A DNA stretch of 23,088 nt from a virus, in the IMG/VR virus record IMGVR_UViG_3300030020_000109, positions 1-23,088 of that record; one strand, 5' to 3'. Shown here piece after piece: positions 7,915 to 14,481 of this stretch. Each line of letters opens with the position of its first letter. Position 1 is the first letter of the stretch. Both the position numbers and the translations under genes were made by a program. The notes below the pieces were generated by a model that saw only the letters and a program-made list of their open reading frames with translations, ran no database searches and was not told the DNA's origin.

Positions 7915-8295
7915 TCATCCCCCCACTGTGAAAGACAGCGATTGCGTGGCGTCCGACGCCGCGTCGGCATAGCGCAGGGCAAGCGCGAGGCCGCCTGTGG
8001 GGCCGCTGCCGAGTACGGGAGAGACGTTGATCACCGGCTCGGGCGTCTGAGCGACACTTGGCTCCTGAAAGATCTGACCGCGCACCAGGGCAGCAATTCC
8101 GGCTGGATTGGCGGGCTGGCCGACAAATCCAGGCAGGCCGGCGCCATAGTCGAGCTGCCAGATATAGTCACCCTGATTGGTCAGTAGCCGCCGCAAAACG
8201 CGCTGGCGCGTCAGGTCAGGGCCGTTGGCGAGCGCGAGGTCACCGGTGGGCGACAGCGACAAGTCGCTGCCCCATTGATGGAAAAGATCGGGCAT
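7915..8295 (-). CDS. Baseplate wedge protein, gp25/gpW-like
   Basis: A 126-aa protein of the size of T4 gp25 / P2 gpW / Mu gp46. It contains DLTRQRVLRRLLTNQGDYIW followed by LDYGAGLPGFVGQ. In this family these residues form the lysozyme-like fold that nucleates the sheath on the baseplate. The C-terminal strand LALALRYADAASDATQSLSF is also typical. Gene order (spike, gp25-like, gpJ, gpI) matches P2 and Mu. It sits 6 nt after the spike gene and 3 nt before gpJ. The exact sub-family (gpW or Mu gp46) is not resolved. Confidence 0.9.
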   Translation of the reverse strand: MPDLFHQWGSDLSLSPTGDLALANGPDLTRQRVLRRLLTNQGDYIWQLDYGAGLPGFVGQPANPAGIAALVRGQIFQEPSVAQTPEPVINVSPVLGSGPTGGLALALRYADAASDATQSLSFTVGG

Positions 8296-8301
8296 GAAGG
8301 G

Positions 8302-8820
8302 TCAGTCCGGCTGAGATGTGGTGGGGCTGCTGCCGTGGACGTGGGTGTCGTAGTGCTGGCGCAGACGGGCGAGGCTGCCGGTGCCGTCGGAGACGTTGCC
8401 GGTGGCGAAAATGTTGCCGGTCAGGTGCAGATCACCATTGGCGTGAATGGCACCATCGGAGGTCAGCTTAAGAAATGCGCCGGTCTGATGAACCAACCAG
8501 AGTTCGCCCGGGGGTGCTTGCGGCGTCTGTGCCTTGTCGGACCAAGCGCGACCGATGACGATGCCGTGCTCCGCTTGGCCTTCCTGGGCGAGAATGACGA
8601 CCTGATCGCCAGGGCTCGGCGGGCAGGACATTCCCCAGCCGGCACCAACCCACGGCGAGATTACCGGAAGCCAACCCGAGACGATGCCTTCAGGCTGGAT
8701 TATCACGCGGACGGCGGGGCGGGTGGGGTCGACGCTGGTGACGGTGGCGAAGCGGGGCTGTCCAAGGCCGGAATCTTGGGCAGCGGATTGTGCTTTCAGG
8801 GCGTTGAAGAATCGATCCAT
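8302..8820 (-). CDS. Baseplate central spike, gpV-like
   Basis: A 172-aa spike protein. I chose ATG 8820 because it gives TGATG coupling to the stop codon of the hub gene, whereas an upstream ATG at 8922 would overlap that gene by 100 nt. Residues about 20-95 form the OB-fold of the gpV/gp5/Mu gp45 family (RFATVTSVDPTRPAVRVIIQ, SPGDQVVILAQEGQ, GIVIGRAWSD). Residues 105-150 look like a beta-helical shaft (LKLTSDGAIHANGDLHLTGN). The C-terminus has HYDTHVHG: in P2 gpV and relatives, an HxH motif at the tip binds an iron ion. The trimer punctures the outer membrane when the sheath contracts. Iron binding here is inferred from the motif. Confidence 0.92.
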   Translation of the reverse strand: MDRFFNALKAQSAAQDSGLGQPRFATVTSVDPTRPAVRVIIQPEGIVSGWLPVISPWVGAGWGMSCPPSPGDQVVILAQEGQAEHGIVIGRAWSDKAQTPQAPPGELWLVHQTGAFLKLTSDGAIHANGDLHLTGNIFATGNVSDGTGSLARLRQHYDTHVHGSSPTTSQPD

Positions 8821-9863
8821 CAGGAAACCCCTATCGACAGGCCCGGCGAGGCGTTGCGCGCGCGCAGGCTTTGGGTGAAGCCAGATTGGACAGAGAGGCG
8901 GCGGGTGATGCTGTCGATCCAATAGTTTTGGTCGAAATCCGTGTTGCTGCCGGTGAGTGCTATTTGCTGGCGGGGGGCGAGTTGTAGTTCGCCGGGCATC
9001 TCGGCCTCGATCACCCGTTCATGCAGGGTCAGTTCGGTCAAGCGCCGCTGGGCGAGGGCTTGCGCAGCCGCAGCCGTGAGGTTGGGGACAAGATAGGTGT
9101 AGGAGAGCGGAGCAGCGCGCCCTGCCCCACCTGAACCGCGCGAGACGGTGGCGGTTTGACTAACTGCGATATTCTGGCGGCTGTTCCAGCTCTGGACGGT
9201 GACGGAAATGTCGCGCGCCATCGTGAAGCTACGTTCGAGTGACAAGCGCAGGAAATCCGAGGGCAGGAAAAGCGGCGGAATGGCGGTGGTTTGGGCGCTG
9301 GGTTGGAAGTTCAGCGTGGAGCCGGACACCCACAGATCAAAGCCTTCGCGGGCGGCAAGCTGCAGCAGCAAATCCCATTGGCTGCGTGCCTGGCAATGCG
9401 CGGACAGCGCAATCTGGTCGTGTTCCAGCTGCCAATAGCTGCCGATCAGTGTGGTGGTGGGGGCAACGTTCGGGATGAGGTCGGCTTGCGTTGCGAATTT
9501 CGTCGCGACGTCGCTGGACGTCTGGTTGGCAAAAGTCTCTGCGAGACGGCTTTCGATCAGGCGCGAGGACAGATCGCGGCCTTCTAAGGTGAGTTGCCCG
9601 GAATTCGGATCAAGGCGGAGTAGATCAATGTTGCCTTGGATCAGACTGGTCCAGGAGAAGCCATCAAGGCTGATCTGGATGTCGATCAGTGTGCTGCCGG
9701 TGTTGGCCCAGGCGGCGGCGGTGAGTGGGGTGGTGGCCAGCGCGAGGCGAAAGCGGTCGGCGGTGGCGTGGGCGGTGGAGATCACCTGCGCCGAGATCGC
9801 GCCGGAAACCGCTATGCCGTCGGCCAGCACAAGCAGACGGGGCTGACGGAATGTGCCGGGCAT
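8820..9863 (-). CDS. Baseplate hub protein, gpD-like (late control D type)
   Basis: A 347-aa protein in the place of P2 gpD / Mu gp44, between the LysM-type gene and the spike. I start it at ATG 9863, which has GGGAAG 8 nt upstream and follows the previous stop by one base. The longer frame from 9998 would overlap the LysM gene and begins with low-complexity codons. The sequence has the expected beta-rich opening (PRLLVLADGIAVSGAISAQV), the central ATKFATQADLIPNV segment of hub proteins and the AREGFDLWVSGSTLNFQPSA segment. The C-terminus has the AAAQALAQRRLTELTLHERV helix and ends with IDSITRRLSVQSGFTQSLRA. The hub trimer joins the tail tube to the spike. Confidence 0.88.
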   Translation of the reverse strand: MPGTFRQPRLLVLADGIAVSGAISAQVISTAHATADRFRLALATTPLTAAAWANTGSTLIDIQISLDGFSWTSLIQGNIDLLRLDPNSGQLTLEGRDLSSRLIESRLAETFANQTSSDVATKFATQADLIPNVAPTTTLIGSYWQLEHDQIALSAHCQARSQWDLLLQLAAREGFDLWVSGSTLNFQPSAQTTAIPPLFLPSDFLRLSLERSFTMARDISVTVQSWNSRQNIAVSQTATVSRGSGGAGRAAPLSYTYLVPNLTAAAAQALAQRRLTELTLHERVIEAEMPGELQLAPRQQIALTGSNTDFDQNYWIDSITRRLSVQSGFTQSLRARNASPGLSIGVS

Positions 9864-9864
9864 C

Positions 9865-10053
9865 TCAGCTTCCCACCGGCAGGCCGCCGGTGGCGGTCGG
9901 GTCGATGCGTGGCAATTGCAGGGTGACGACGCCTTGCAGAATGGGGTCGGAGAGGTTGTTGAGTTGGGCGATGCGGATCCATTGGGTTGCGTCGCCAAGT
10001 TGGCTGGCGGCGATGTGGTAGAGCGTGCCGCCGACGGTGGTGATGGTGTTCAT
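9865..10053 (-). CDS. LysM-type tail protein (gpX/gp53-like), 62 aa
   Basis: A 62-aa protein. Residues 1-52 match a LysM-like unit: TVGGTLYHIAASQLGDATQW, then IAQLNNLSDP and LQLPRIDP. Small LysM-like proteins (P2 gpX, domains of T4 gp53) sit between tube and hub and strengthen the baseplate. It lies 6 nt after the circularisation-N-like gene and 1 nt before the hub gene. Its short Ala/Gly tail carries the ribosome-binding sequence of the next gene. Whether it contacts peptidoglycan or only proteins cannot be told from sequence. Confidence 0.88.
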   Translation of the reverse strand: MNTITTVGGTLYHIAASQLGDATQWIRIAQLNNLSDPILQGVVTLQLPRIDPTATGGLPVGS

Positions 10054-10059
10054 CGCGGT

Positions 10060-10638
10060 CTACCCCAGAAGAGAATTACGGGCGGCACGGGCCAGATAGA
10101 AGGAGGCAGTGGCCTGCTGAGCCGCCGTTGCAGCCAGCGCTGGAGCCATAGAGAGATCGATGCTGCCAGCGGAGAAGCTGTCGACGGGGGTGGCGGACTG
10201 GCTTGAGCTGAGACCGGCGGCGACCGCTAGGTCTTGAACCACGGATTGGGCGGCGGAGAGCAGAACAGCGGCGGGGGAGCCGGAATTGTCGCTCAGCACG
10301 GCACAGGTGATGCGATAGGGAATCCAGTTCGACCGCCGGTAATCGGCATCGAAACGCGCGATCACCACCGAGTAAGTGAAATCCTGCCAAGTGAGCGGCC
10401 AGACGCTGCCATCGGCGCGCATCTGGTCTAGCAGGTGGGCGCGGGAGGTGGCGTCTGGACCGGAGAAGATGCCAGACCAGGACACCGGTGCGTCGTCACG
10501 GCCCATCGCATCGATAATGCGAGCGCCGCCGGGCAGACGGTGGATGGTCAGCGACTGCGTGCCGCCCCAGGAGATGGTGGCTGGAAGCTCGAAATCGGTG
10601 AACTGGACCGGGCCAAGGGTGAGAACCGGGATGCTCAT
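10060..10638 (-). CDS. Baseplate protein, DNA_circ_N / Mu gp43-like
   Basis: A 192-aa protein. Residues 1-115 resemble the N-terminal domain of the so-called DNA circularisation protein (DNA_circ_N; Mu gp43). Features are ISWGGTQSLTIHRLPGGARI, then DAPVSWSGIFSGPDATSRAH and a compact beta domain ending YRITCAVLSDNSG. The name is historical; in Mu-type phages this protein belongs to the tail and baseplate. Residues 115-192 are Ala/Ser-rich helices. It starts 3 nt after the stop of the tape-measure candidate and is followed by the LysM gene, the usual order (tape measure, gp43, gpX, hub). It is shorter than Mu gp43, so the second half is either lost or reduced. Confidence 0.75.
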   Translation of the reverse strand: MSIPVLTLGPVQFTDFELPATISWGGTQSLTIHRLPGGARIIDAMGRDDAPVSWSGIFSGPDATSRAHLLDQMRADGSVWPLTWQDFTYSVVIARFDADYRRSNWIPYRITCAVLSDNSGSPAAVLLSAAQSVVQDLAVAAGLSSSQSATPVDSFSAGSIDLSMAPALAATAAQQATASFYLARAARNSLLG

Positions 10639-10641
10639 GCG

Positions 10642-11397
10642 TCATTGCCCTCCCTGGGCGGCGCCGGGCCAGGCGATGGAGAGGCTGGGATCAAAGCCTG
10701 TGCCGCCATAGCTTGGGCGATTGGCCTCGCGTGCGAGGTGGTTGGAGACCCAATGACCGAGGCGCTCGCCGTCGAGATAGACATCCCCACCCGTGGGGGC
10801 GTTGGTGGCTTGCGCGCGAGGCGGGGCGTAGGAGGTCGCCGGCGTGCTCGATAGCTCCGGCGCATTCGGAGCCGCGTCGACCGCCTGCGCAGGTGCCAAT
10901 GGCGTGCCCGGCCAAGGCGTTGAAGTTTGTGCTGCCGAGGGTTGTGCTGCCGTGAAGCGGTTGGCAGGTGCGGTGGGAGCATTCGTCGGGGTGTTGGAAA
11001 GCACCGGTGCCAGGCTGATATCACTGCGCGTTGTAGTGGTGTTGATGGCATGCGCGGGCGGTGCGGCCTGCAATGGCGCAATCGGAGCCGTGGGCGGCGG
11101 GTCAATGCGGACGACCGGGGCAGTCGCAGATGTTGAGCCTTGTCCCGGAGTGAGCGCTCCAGGTGCAACAGCCGGGGCGGTTGCGCTGAGATCTGCAGTG
11201 GGTTGTGTCACTGGGCGCGGCGGCGGGGACTGGATCGGCAGTGGGACGTGTGTGCTGGTTTCGGTCAGGGCGCGCAGCCCCTCGGCCGAGGCGGCGATGG
11301 CTGCATCGAGGGCGGAGAGGTCGGCGCGGATGGACGCCAACCCGGCGCTGACGCCGTTGTCGAGTGCTAGGCGGATGCCGATGAGGTAATCGTCCAT
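10642..11397 (-). CDS. Short tape-measure protein candidate (251 aa)
   Basis: A 251-aa protein in the tape-measure position, after chaperone and gp10-like genes and before the baseplate block. The first 45 residues (ALDNGVSAGLASIRADLSAL) form an amphipathic helix as at the start of tape-measure proteins. Residues 50-205 are very rich in Pro, Ala and Thr and look disordered. The last 45 residues carry GDVYLDGERLGHWVSNHLAR and SYGGTGFDPSLSIAWPGA, which I recall as a C-terminal end of tape-measure proteins in related prophages. No membrane segment is visible. At this length it would specify only a very short tail compared with contractile phages such as P2. It could instead be a tape-measure remnant or a different minor tail protein. 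Confidence 0.65.
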   Translation of the reverse strand: MDDYLIGIRLALDNGVSAGLASIRADLSALDAAIAASAEGLRALTETSTHVPLPIQSPPPRPVTQPTADLSATAPAVAPGALTPGQGSTSATAPVVRIDPPPTAPIAPLQAAPPAHAINTTTTRSDISLAPVLSNTPTNAPTAPANRFTAAQPSAAQTSTPWPGTPLAPAQAVDAAPNAPELSSTPATSYAPPRAQATNAPTGGDVYLDGERLGHWVSNHLAREANRPSYGGTGFDPSLSIAWPGAAQGGQ

Positions 11398-11398
11398 G

Positions 11399-11767
11399 TC
11401 ACTTCCCGTTCAATGGGGCGATGGCGTTGCGGGCGATCAGGCCGAGGCGGTGCGCGATGCCGGGGCCGGCAATGGCTGCAAGCGGGCCGAAACTGGGGCG
11501 CGGAGGCAGGGTTTGACTGCCATGCTCCTGGTAATGCGCGACGGGGTCGTTGCTGCCGACCACGGCTTCGGTGTCGGCAGCAACCATCTCGATGCTGTTG
11601 TGCAATGTGCCGGTGCGTTGCCAGGGATGGCTGTGCGGTCCGCCGGGTGACGTGGCGAGGGTTTCACGCAAGGCGGAGGCCAAATTCTGTGCCTCCTCGG
11701 CCAGAGCTGCCGCCAACGCGCTCTCTAAATGAGAGCCGAGATCGGCGGAGATGCCGGTGAGTTTCAT
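11399..11767 (-). CDS. HK97 gp10-like tail/neck completion protein
   Basis: A 122-aa protein starting at ATG 11767, with GGAGG 8 nt upstream. Its ATG overlaps the stop codon of the frameshifted chaperone extension (ATGA). The N-terminal helix is Ala-rich (LESALAAALAEEAQNLASAL). PWQRTGTLHNSIEM and YQEHGSQTLPPRPSFGP match the pattern of HK97-gp10 family proteins, which complete the neck or the tail tube end. A longer frame from 11911 exists but would start inside the chaperone extension and has non-coding composition. The place between chaperone and tape measure is unusual for this family, which more often lies before the tube gene. Confidence 0.85.
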   Translation of the reverse strand: MKLTGISADLGSHLESALAAALAEEAQNLASALRETLATSPGGPHSHPWQRTGTLHNSIEMVAADTEAVVGSNDPVAHYQEHGSQTLPPRPSFGPLAAIAGPGIAHRLGLIARNAIAPLNGK

Positions 11768-12266
11768 GGTGACTGCCTCCATTCCATGCGGATGAAATCG
11801 AACTCCCGTCCATCCAGCCGCCCGAGGGCGACGATCCAGGCGAGGCGGTCTTCGGGCGGGAGCGAGAAGGCGACGTCGAACGGCACCCCGTTTCGGAGGA
11901 GGTAGAGGCAATCCACCAACTCGGGGTGCCTGCTCAGTTTCCCGCGTGATCGGCCAAGCTGGGGGTGTCCTGGGACGAGGCTAGGGCCTTGGCGATGGCG
12001 GCGATGCCGGTGTCGCCGAGCTTGCCGACCAGGGCTTCGATCTGGGCTTCATTGATCGCAGGCGGGACGGGGATGCCGTCGATCTCGGTGACAGCACTGG
12101 CCAGCGTGGCCATGCCGAGCCAGAGCGGGTTTTGTGCCAAGACGGGGCCTGCGGCCTTAAAGAGGCGGAGTTTGTCGAGAGCGTTGAGTCGGTGGAGGCT
12201 GAGGGATCGCCCGGATGCGTCCTGCACGGTCTCGGTGGTGGTGAGGAAATGTTGGGTCGGAGTCAT
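11764..12266 (-). CDS. Tail assembly chaperone, -1 frameshift product (gpGT-like)
   Basis: The predicted fusion reads the 110-aa chaperone to the GGGAAAC site, slips back one base, and continues for 57 more residues to TGA 11764-11766, giving about 167 aa. The extension (from CTG 11937; contains CLYLLRNGVPFDVAFSLPPE and RLAWIVALGRLDGREFDFIR) is clearly coding in style. It has no ATG or good ribosome-binding site near its beginning. In lambda and many other phages the G-T fusion made by -1 slippage binds the tube protein while the G part binds the tape measure. The upstream and downstream parts should be annotated as one joined CDS. Frameshifting efficiency is unknown. Confidence 0.82.
11934..12266 (-). 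CDS. Tail assembly chaperone, zero-frame product (gpG-like)
   Basis: A 110-aa protein. Its ATG at 12266 has AGGAG 5 nt upstream; an in-frame ATG at 12305 lies inside a hairpin and is less likely. Features are SGRSLSLHRLNALDKLRLFK, LWLGMATLASAVTEIDGIPV and a C-terminal helix EALVGKLGDTGIAAIAKAL. Position (between tube and tape measure), size, and the frameshift site at its stop codon identify it as the short form of the tail assembly chaperone, like lambda gpG. It would coat the tape measure while the tube polymerises and is not expected in the virion. Confidence 0.88.
   Translation of the reverse strand: MTPTQHFLTTTETVQDASGRSLSLHRLNALDKLRLFKAAGPVLAQNPLWLGMATLASAVTEIDGIPVPPAINEAQIEALVGKLGDTGIAAIAKALASSQDTPSLADHAGN
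11937..11943 (-). promoter_or_regulatory. Programmed -1 ribosomal frameshift site GGGAAAC
   Basis: The minus strand reads G-GGA-AAC followed at once by the zero-frame stop TGA (11934-11936). This is a perfect X-XXY-YYZ slippery heptamer. After a -1 slip the tRNAs re-pair with GGG and AAA, and the next codon is CTG of the extension. The stop directly after the heptamer may prolong pausing and favour slippage. A weak downstream stem is possible (GGCA with TGCC, about 10 nt after the site), but I would not rely on it. Confidence 0.85.
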
Positions 12267-12278
12267 CGGGGCTCCTGT

Positions 12279-12302
12279 GGTGGGATGGCGGGCCATCCCA
12301 CC
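12279..12302 (-). promoter_or_regulatory. Perfect 10-bp hairpin between tube and chaperone genes
   Basis: The minus strand contains GGTGGGATGG, a 4-nt loop and CCATCCCACC, a perfect 10-bp stem. It starts 10 nt after the tail tube stop codon and ends just before the AGGAG of the chaperone. There is no T run behind it, so it is probably not a strong intrinsic terminator. A role in protecting the abundant tube mRNA or lowering downstream expression fits the position (inference). Confidence 0.55.
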
Positions 12303-12311
12303 CAATTGTCA

Positions 12312-12740
12312 TCAGACACGGACGCGGCGGGCCGCGAAGAAGTCGAGGCGCTGTTTGACGCTCTGGTCGCCACGCCATTGGCCGGATTGGGTGAGTTTGA
12401 AGACCACCTGTTCGAACTGATAAGTGCTCGTACTGCCATTCGGCTCTGAGACGTATTGATAGAGCGTGCCGCTGGGCACGGCACTGCCGTTGACGTAAGC
12501 GGCCTCGAGCTGGGCGATGAAATCATCCACCGCCGAGCCGCCGCGTTCGAGGTCGAACTGACCTTCCCAGCCTTTCGGCAATTCGGCGGCGAGTTGGGAG
12601 CCGTCGATGCGGTCAACGCGGATCGGGGCGGTGAGTTGGCGGGCTTCGAAGCCTGTGACGTGGGTGAGGTCGATGCGGCCATAAGGGCCGAGGACGACGA
12701 GTTGGCAGTCGCGGCCGATGGAAAAAACGGTGCTGGTCAT
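12312..12740 (-). CDS. Phage tail tube protein
   Basis: A 142-aa protein of the usual size for contractile tail tube subunits. It follows the sheath gene, which is the standard order. It opens with MTSTVFSIGRDCQLVVLGPY and GRIDLTHVTGFEARQ, then a beta-barrel with LPKGWEGQFDLERGGSAVDD and YQFEQVVFKLTQSGQWRGDQ. It ends with a strand FFAARRVRV. These features fit the Hcp-like tube fold, which forms the inner channel for DNA. AAGGAG lies 9 nt before ATG 12740. Tube subunits are needed in many copies, and the hairpin behind the gene may serve that need. Confidence 0.88.
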   Translation of the reverse strand: MTSTVFSIGRDCQLVVLGPYGRIDLTHVTGFEARQLTAPIRVDRIDGSQLAAELPKGWEGQFDLERGGSAVDDFIAQLEAAYVNGSAVPSGTLYQYVSEPNGSTSTYQFEQVVFKLTQSGQWRGDQSVKQRLDFFAARRVRV

Positions 12741-12752
12741 GAGTGCCGCTCC

Positions 12753-14324
12753 TTACGCGTTAAGGCTGCCGGGCGTGCCCGGAAGGGTCTGGCGCTGGAC
12801 CTGAACGGTCTGGCCGCCTTCGATGTTGACGATGAATTTCTCGTTGATCGCCTGGTAGCGAACCTGCGCGTCGGATTGGACGTATCCCAACCCAGTACGG
12901 CTGGCCGGGTTGTTGGAGGTGTCGCAGATCACGCTGAACGGCGGCGAGCCATCGGTGCTGCCGAGCAGACCCTGGCCTAGCATCGCTTGCAGGAAACTCA
13001 GTTGAGTGGCGCGGATGCGGCGGAACAGTGACTGGTTGATCACCTGCCCGACATATTGCCCCATGCCCGATGCGAGGGTGGCGGCGATGTAGTTGGTCAG
13101 GCGGGTGTAGTTGTCGCCATTTATGGCGGCGTTGGAGCTGGAGTTGTGGCCACCGCGCACCCCCCAGAAACTGCCTGCCGGTTGTGGATTGGCGATCACG
13201 TCGATGCCTGCTGCGAGAAGCACGCCGAGATCGGCCGACGAGTAGCTAGCCTGCTGCGTGGTGCCGGGCGCGCCGGATTTCTGGCTGCCGACGACGCCAA
13301 AGAGCGGCTTGTTGAGCGAGGACTGCTCGGGAGAGAGATTAGCCAATCGCCCTGCGACAAAGCCCTGCGGAGAGACAAGGCGCAGACTTGCGTTGACTTG
13401 ATCGTTCCACCAGATCCAGTCGCCAAACATCAGCTTGCAGGCATAGGTGTCCAGGCCGACCGCCTGTTTGGTGGCCACCGCATTGGCGATGGTGTCCGCG
13501 GCTGGGCCGGTGAGGATCATGTAGAGCCCCTCCTGCAAACCAAAAGCCGCCTGTGTCGTCCATTGCGAACTGTCATCGGCATCGGAGAGCAGACCGATGG
13601 AGCAGCCCTGACCGCGCAGGGCATACATGCCGTGACGCGGCACAACGTCGCTGCCGATCAGTGTGGCGGTGGTTGCCGTCCCTGCCCCATCGGTGCCGGG
13701 CGTGCCTGCAGCAAAGTTGGTGGAAAAGGCGGTAACGGTGGCAGAGGTGCCGCCTGCGTTGGCGACAACCAACTGGCTCGGGCCGCGCTGCAGACCGGTG
13801 CCGACGTTGATGGCGGTGGCGAAATTGGTCCAAAACGTCGCACCGGTGCCCGCAACATTATCGAACACTTCAGGCTGTAGACCGGGAAGAGTTAGGGTCA
13901 GGCGCCAGGTTGCCGCCTTGCTGCCCGCGCCAAGCGTGACTGAAATCTGATTGCCGAGGCTGCCAGTGTAGAGGGCGACAAGGGTGAAGCCGGTGCCGGG
14001 CAGCGTGAGTGTGGCGGCGGTGTCGGTGCCGTCGGTTGCGCGCACACAGCGGAAATTCGAGGCACCCTGCTGCACGGCGGTCGCGATCTGGGTGCCCATG
14101 TCATATTTGCGGGCAACCAGCGGGCCAAACGTGCTGGCGTAATCGGTCATCGTAGCGATGATCGACGGCTGGCCAACCGGCCCCCATGATGCGGTGCCGA
14201 CAACGCCTGCGACGTTGGTTGGCACACCGTTCAGCACGAGGTTCTGCGGTGGGACAATCTGGACATAGAGATCGGGCACCACGAGGGCGGTGGTGTTGAT
14301 GCTGCCCTGTTGGACAATCGGCAT
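12753..14324 (-). CDS. Contractile tail sheath protein
   Basis: A 523-aa protein of the phage tail sheath family. The N-terminus (residues 8-110) has LVVPDLYVQIVPP, then VAGVVGTASWGPVGQPSIIA and the FGPLVARKYDMGTQIATAVQ helix, a strong sheath signature. The central domain is a variable beta insertion with repeated Ala/Thr/Gly. The C-terminal half (VISPQGFVAGRLA-like segment, then GVRGGHNSSSNAAINGDNYT and RLTNYIAATLASGMGQYVGQ) is the conserved core that polymerises around the tube. LVSPQGFVAGRLANL and VINQSLFRRIRATQLSFLQA support this. GGAGG lies inside the preceding small gene. Its presence shows that the tail is contractile (myovirus morphology). Confidence 0.93.
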   Translation of the reverse strand: MPIVQQGSINTTALVVPDLYVQIVPPQNLVLNGVPTNVAGVVGTASWGPVGQPSIIATMTDYASTFGPLVARKYDMGTQIATAVQQGASNFRCVRATDGTDTAATLTLPGTGFTLVALYTGSLGNQISVTLGAGSKAATWRLTLTLPGLQPEVFDNVAGTGATFWTNFATAINVGTGLQRGPSQLVVANAGGTSATVTAFSTNFAAGTPGTDGAGTATTATLIGSDVVPRHGMYALRGQGCSIGLLSDADDSSQWTTQAAFGLQEGLYMILTGPAADTIANAVATKQAVGLDTYACKLMFGDWIWWNDQVNASLRLVSPQGFVAGRLANLSPEQSSLNKPLFGVVGSQKSGAPGTTQQASYSSADLGVLLAAGIDVIANPQPAGSFWGVRGGHNSSSNAAINGDNYTRLTNYIAATLASGMGQYVGQVINQSLFRRIRATQLSFLQAMLGQGLLGSTDGSPPFSVICDTSNNPASRTGLGYVQSDAQVRYQAINEKFIVNIEGGQTVQVQRQTLPGTPGSLNA

Positions 14325-14327
14325 GGA

Positions 14328-14471
14328 TCAGGCCTCCTTCGGTGCCGGGATGCGCACGACGTGATCGGCGTAGGGCGAGGCGAGGATGCTCGCGATGGTG
14401 GCGGCGTCAGTGACGACATCGCCCTTCTGGTGCGCACTAAACGGGCGCACCACGACGAGATGCTGGTTCAT
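14328..14471 (-). CDS. Small tail-cluster protein, 47 aa, unknown function
   Basis: A 47-aa frame starting at ATG 14471 with GAAGGA 6 nt upstream and ending with TGA 14328-14330, 3 nt before the sheath ATG. It reads MNQHLVVVRPFSAHQKGDVV, then DAATIASILASPYADHVVRI and PAPKEA. The compact beta-alpha-beta pattern, good codon use, tight spacing on both sides and the fact that its last codons hold the ribosome-binding sequence of the sheath gene all support a real gene. I recall similar tiny proteins upstream of sheath genes in other prophages. The function is unknown; a structural or assembly role is likely from position. Confidence 0.75.
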   Translation of the reverse strand: MNQHLVVVRPFSAHQKGDVVTDAATIASILASPYADHVVRIPAPKEA

Positions 14472-14481
14472 GGAAAATCCT

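Noticed and set aside
11768-11911. Longer start for the gp10-like gene at ATG 11911
   Set aside because: The added residues overlap the frameshifted chaperone extension in another frame and are Pro/Arg-rich shadow. ATG 11767 has GGAGG in the right place.
11900-11935. A pseudoknot or strong stem downstream of the frameshift site
   Set aside because: Only a 4-bp pairing (GGCA with TGCC) was found by eye. It is too weak to claim without RNA folding.
13056-13880. Plus-strand frame of 274 codons opposite the tail sheath
   Set aside because: Composition is typical of an antisense shadow, with no domain and no ribosome-binding site, and it lies inside a solid sheath gene. The same holds for plus-strand frames at 4197-4937, 14956-15774 and 18929-19654.
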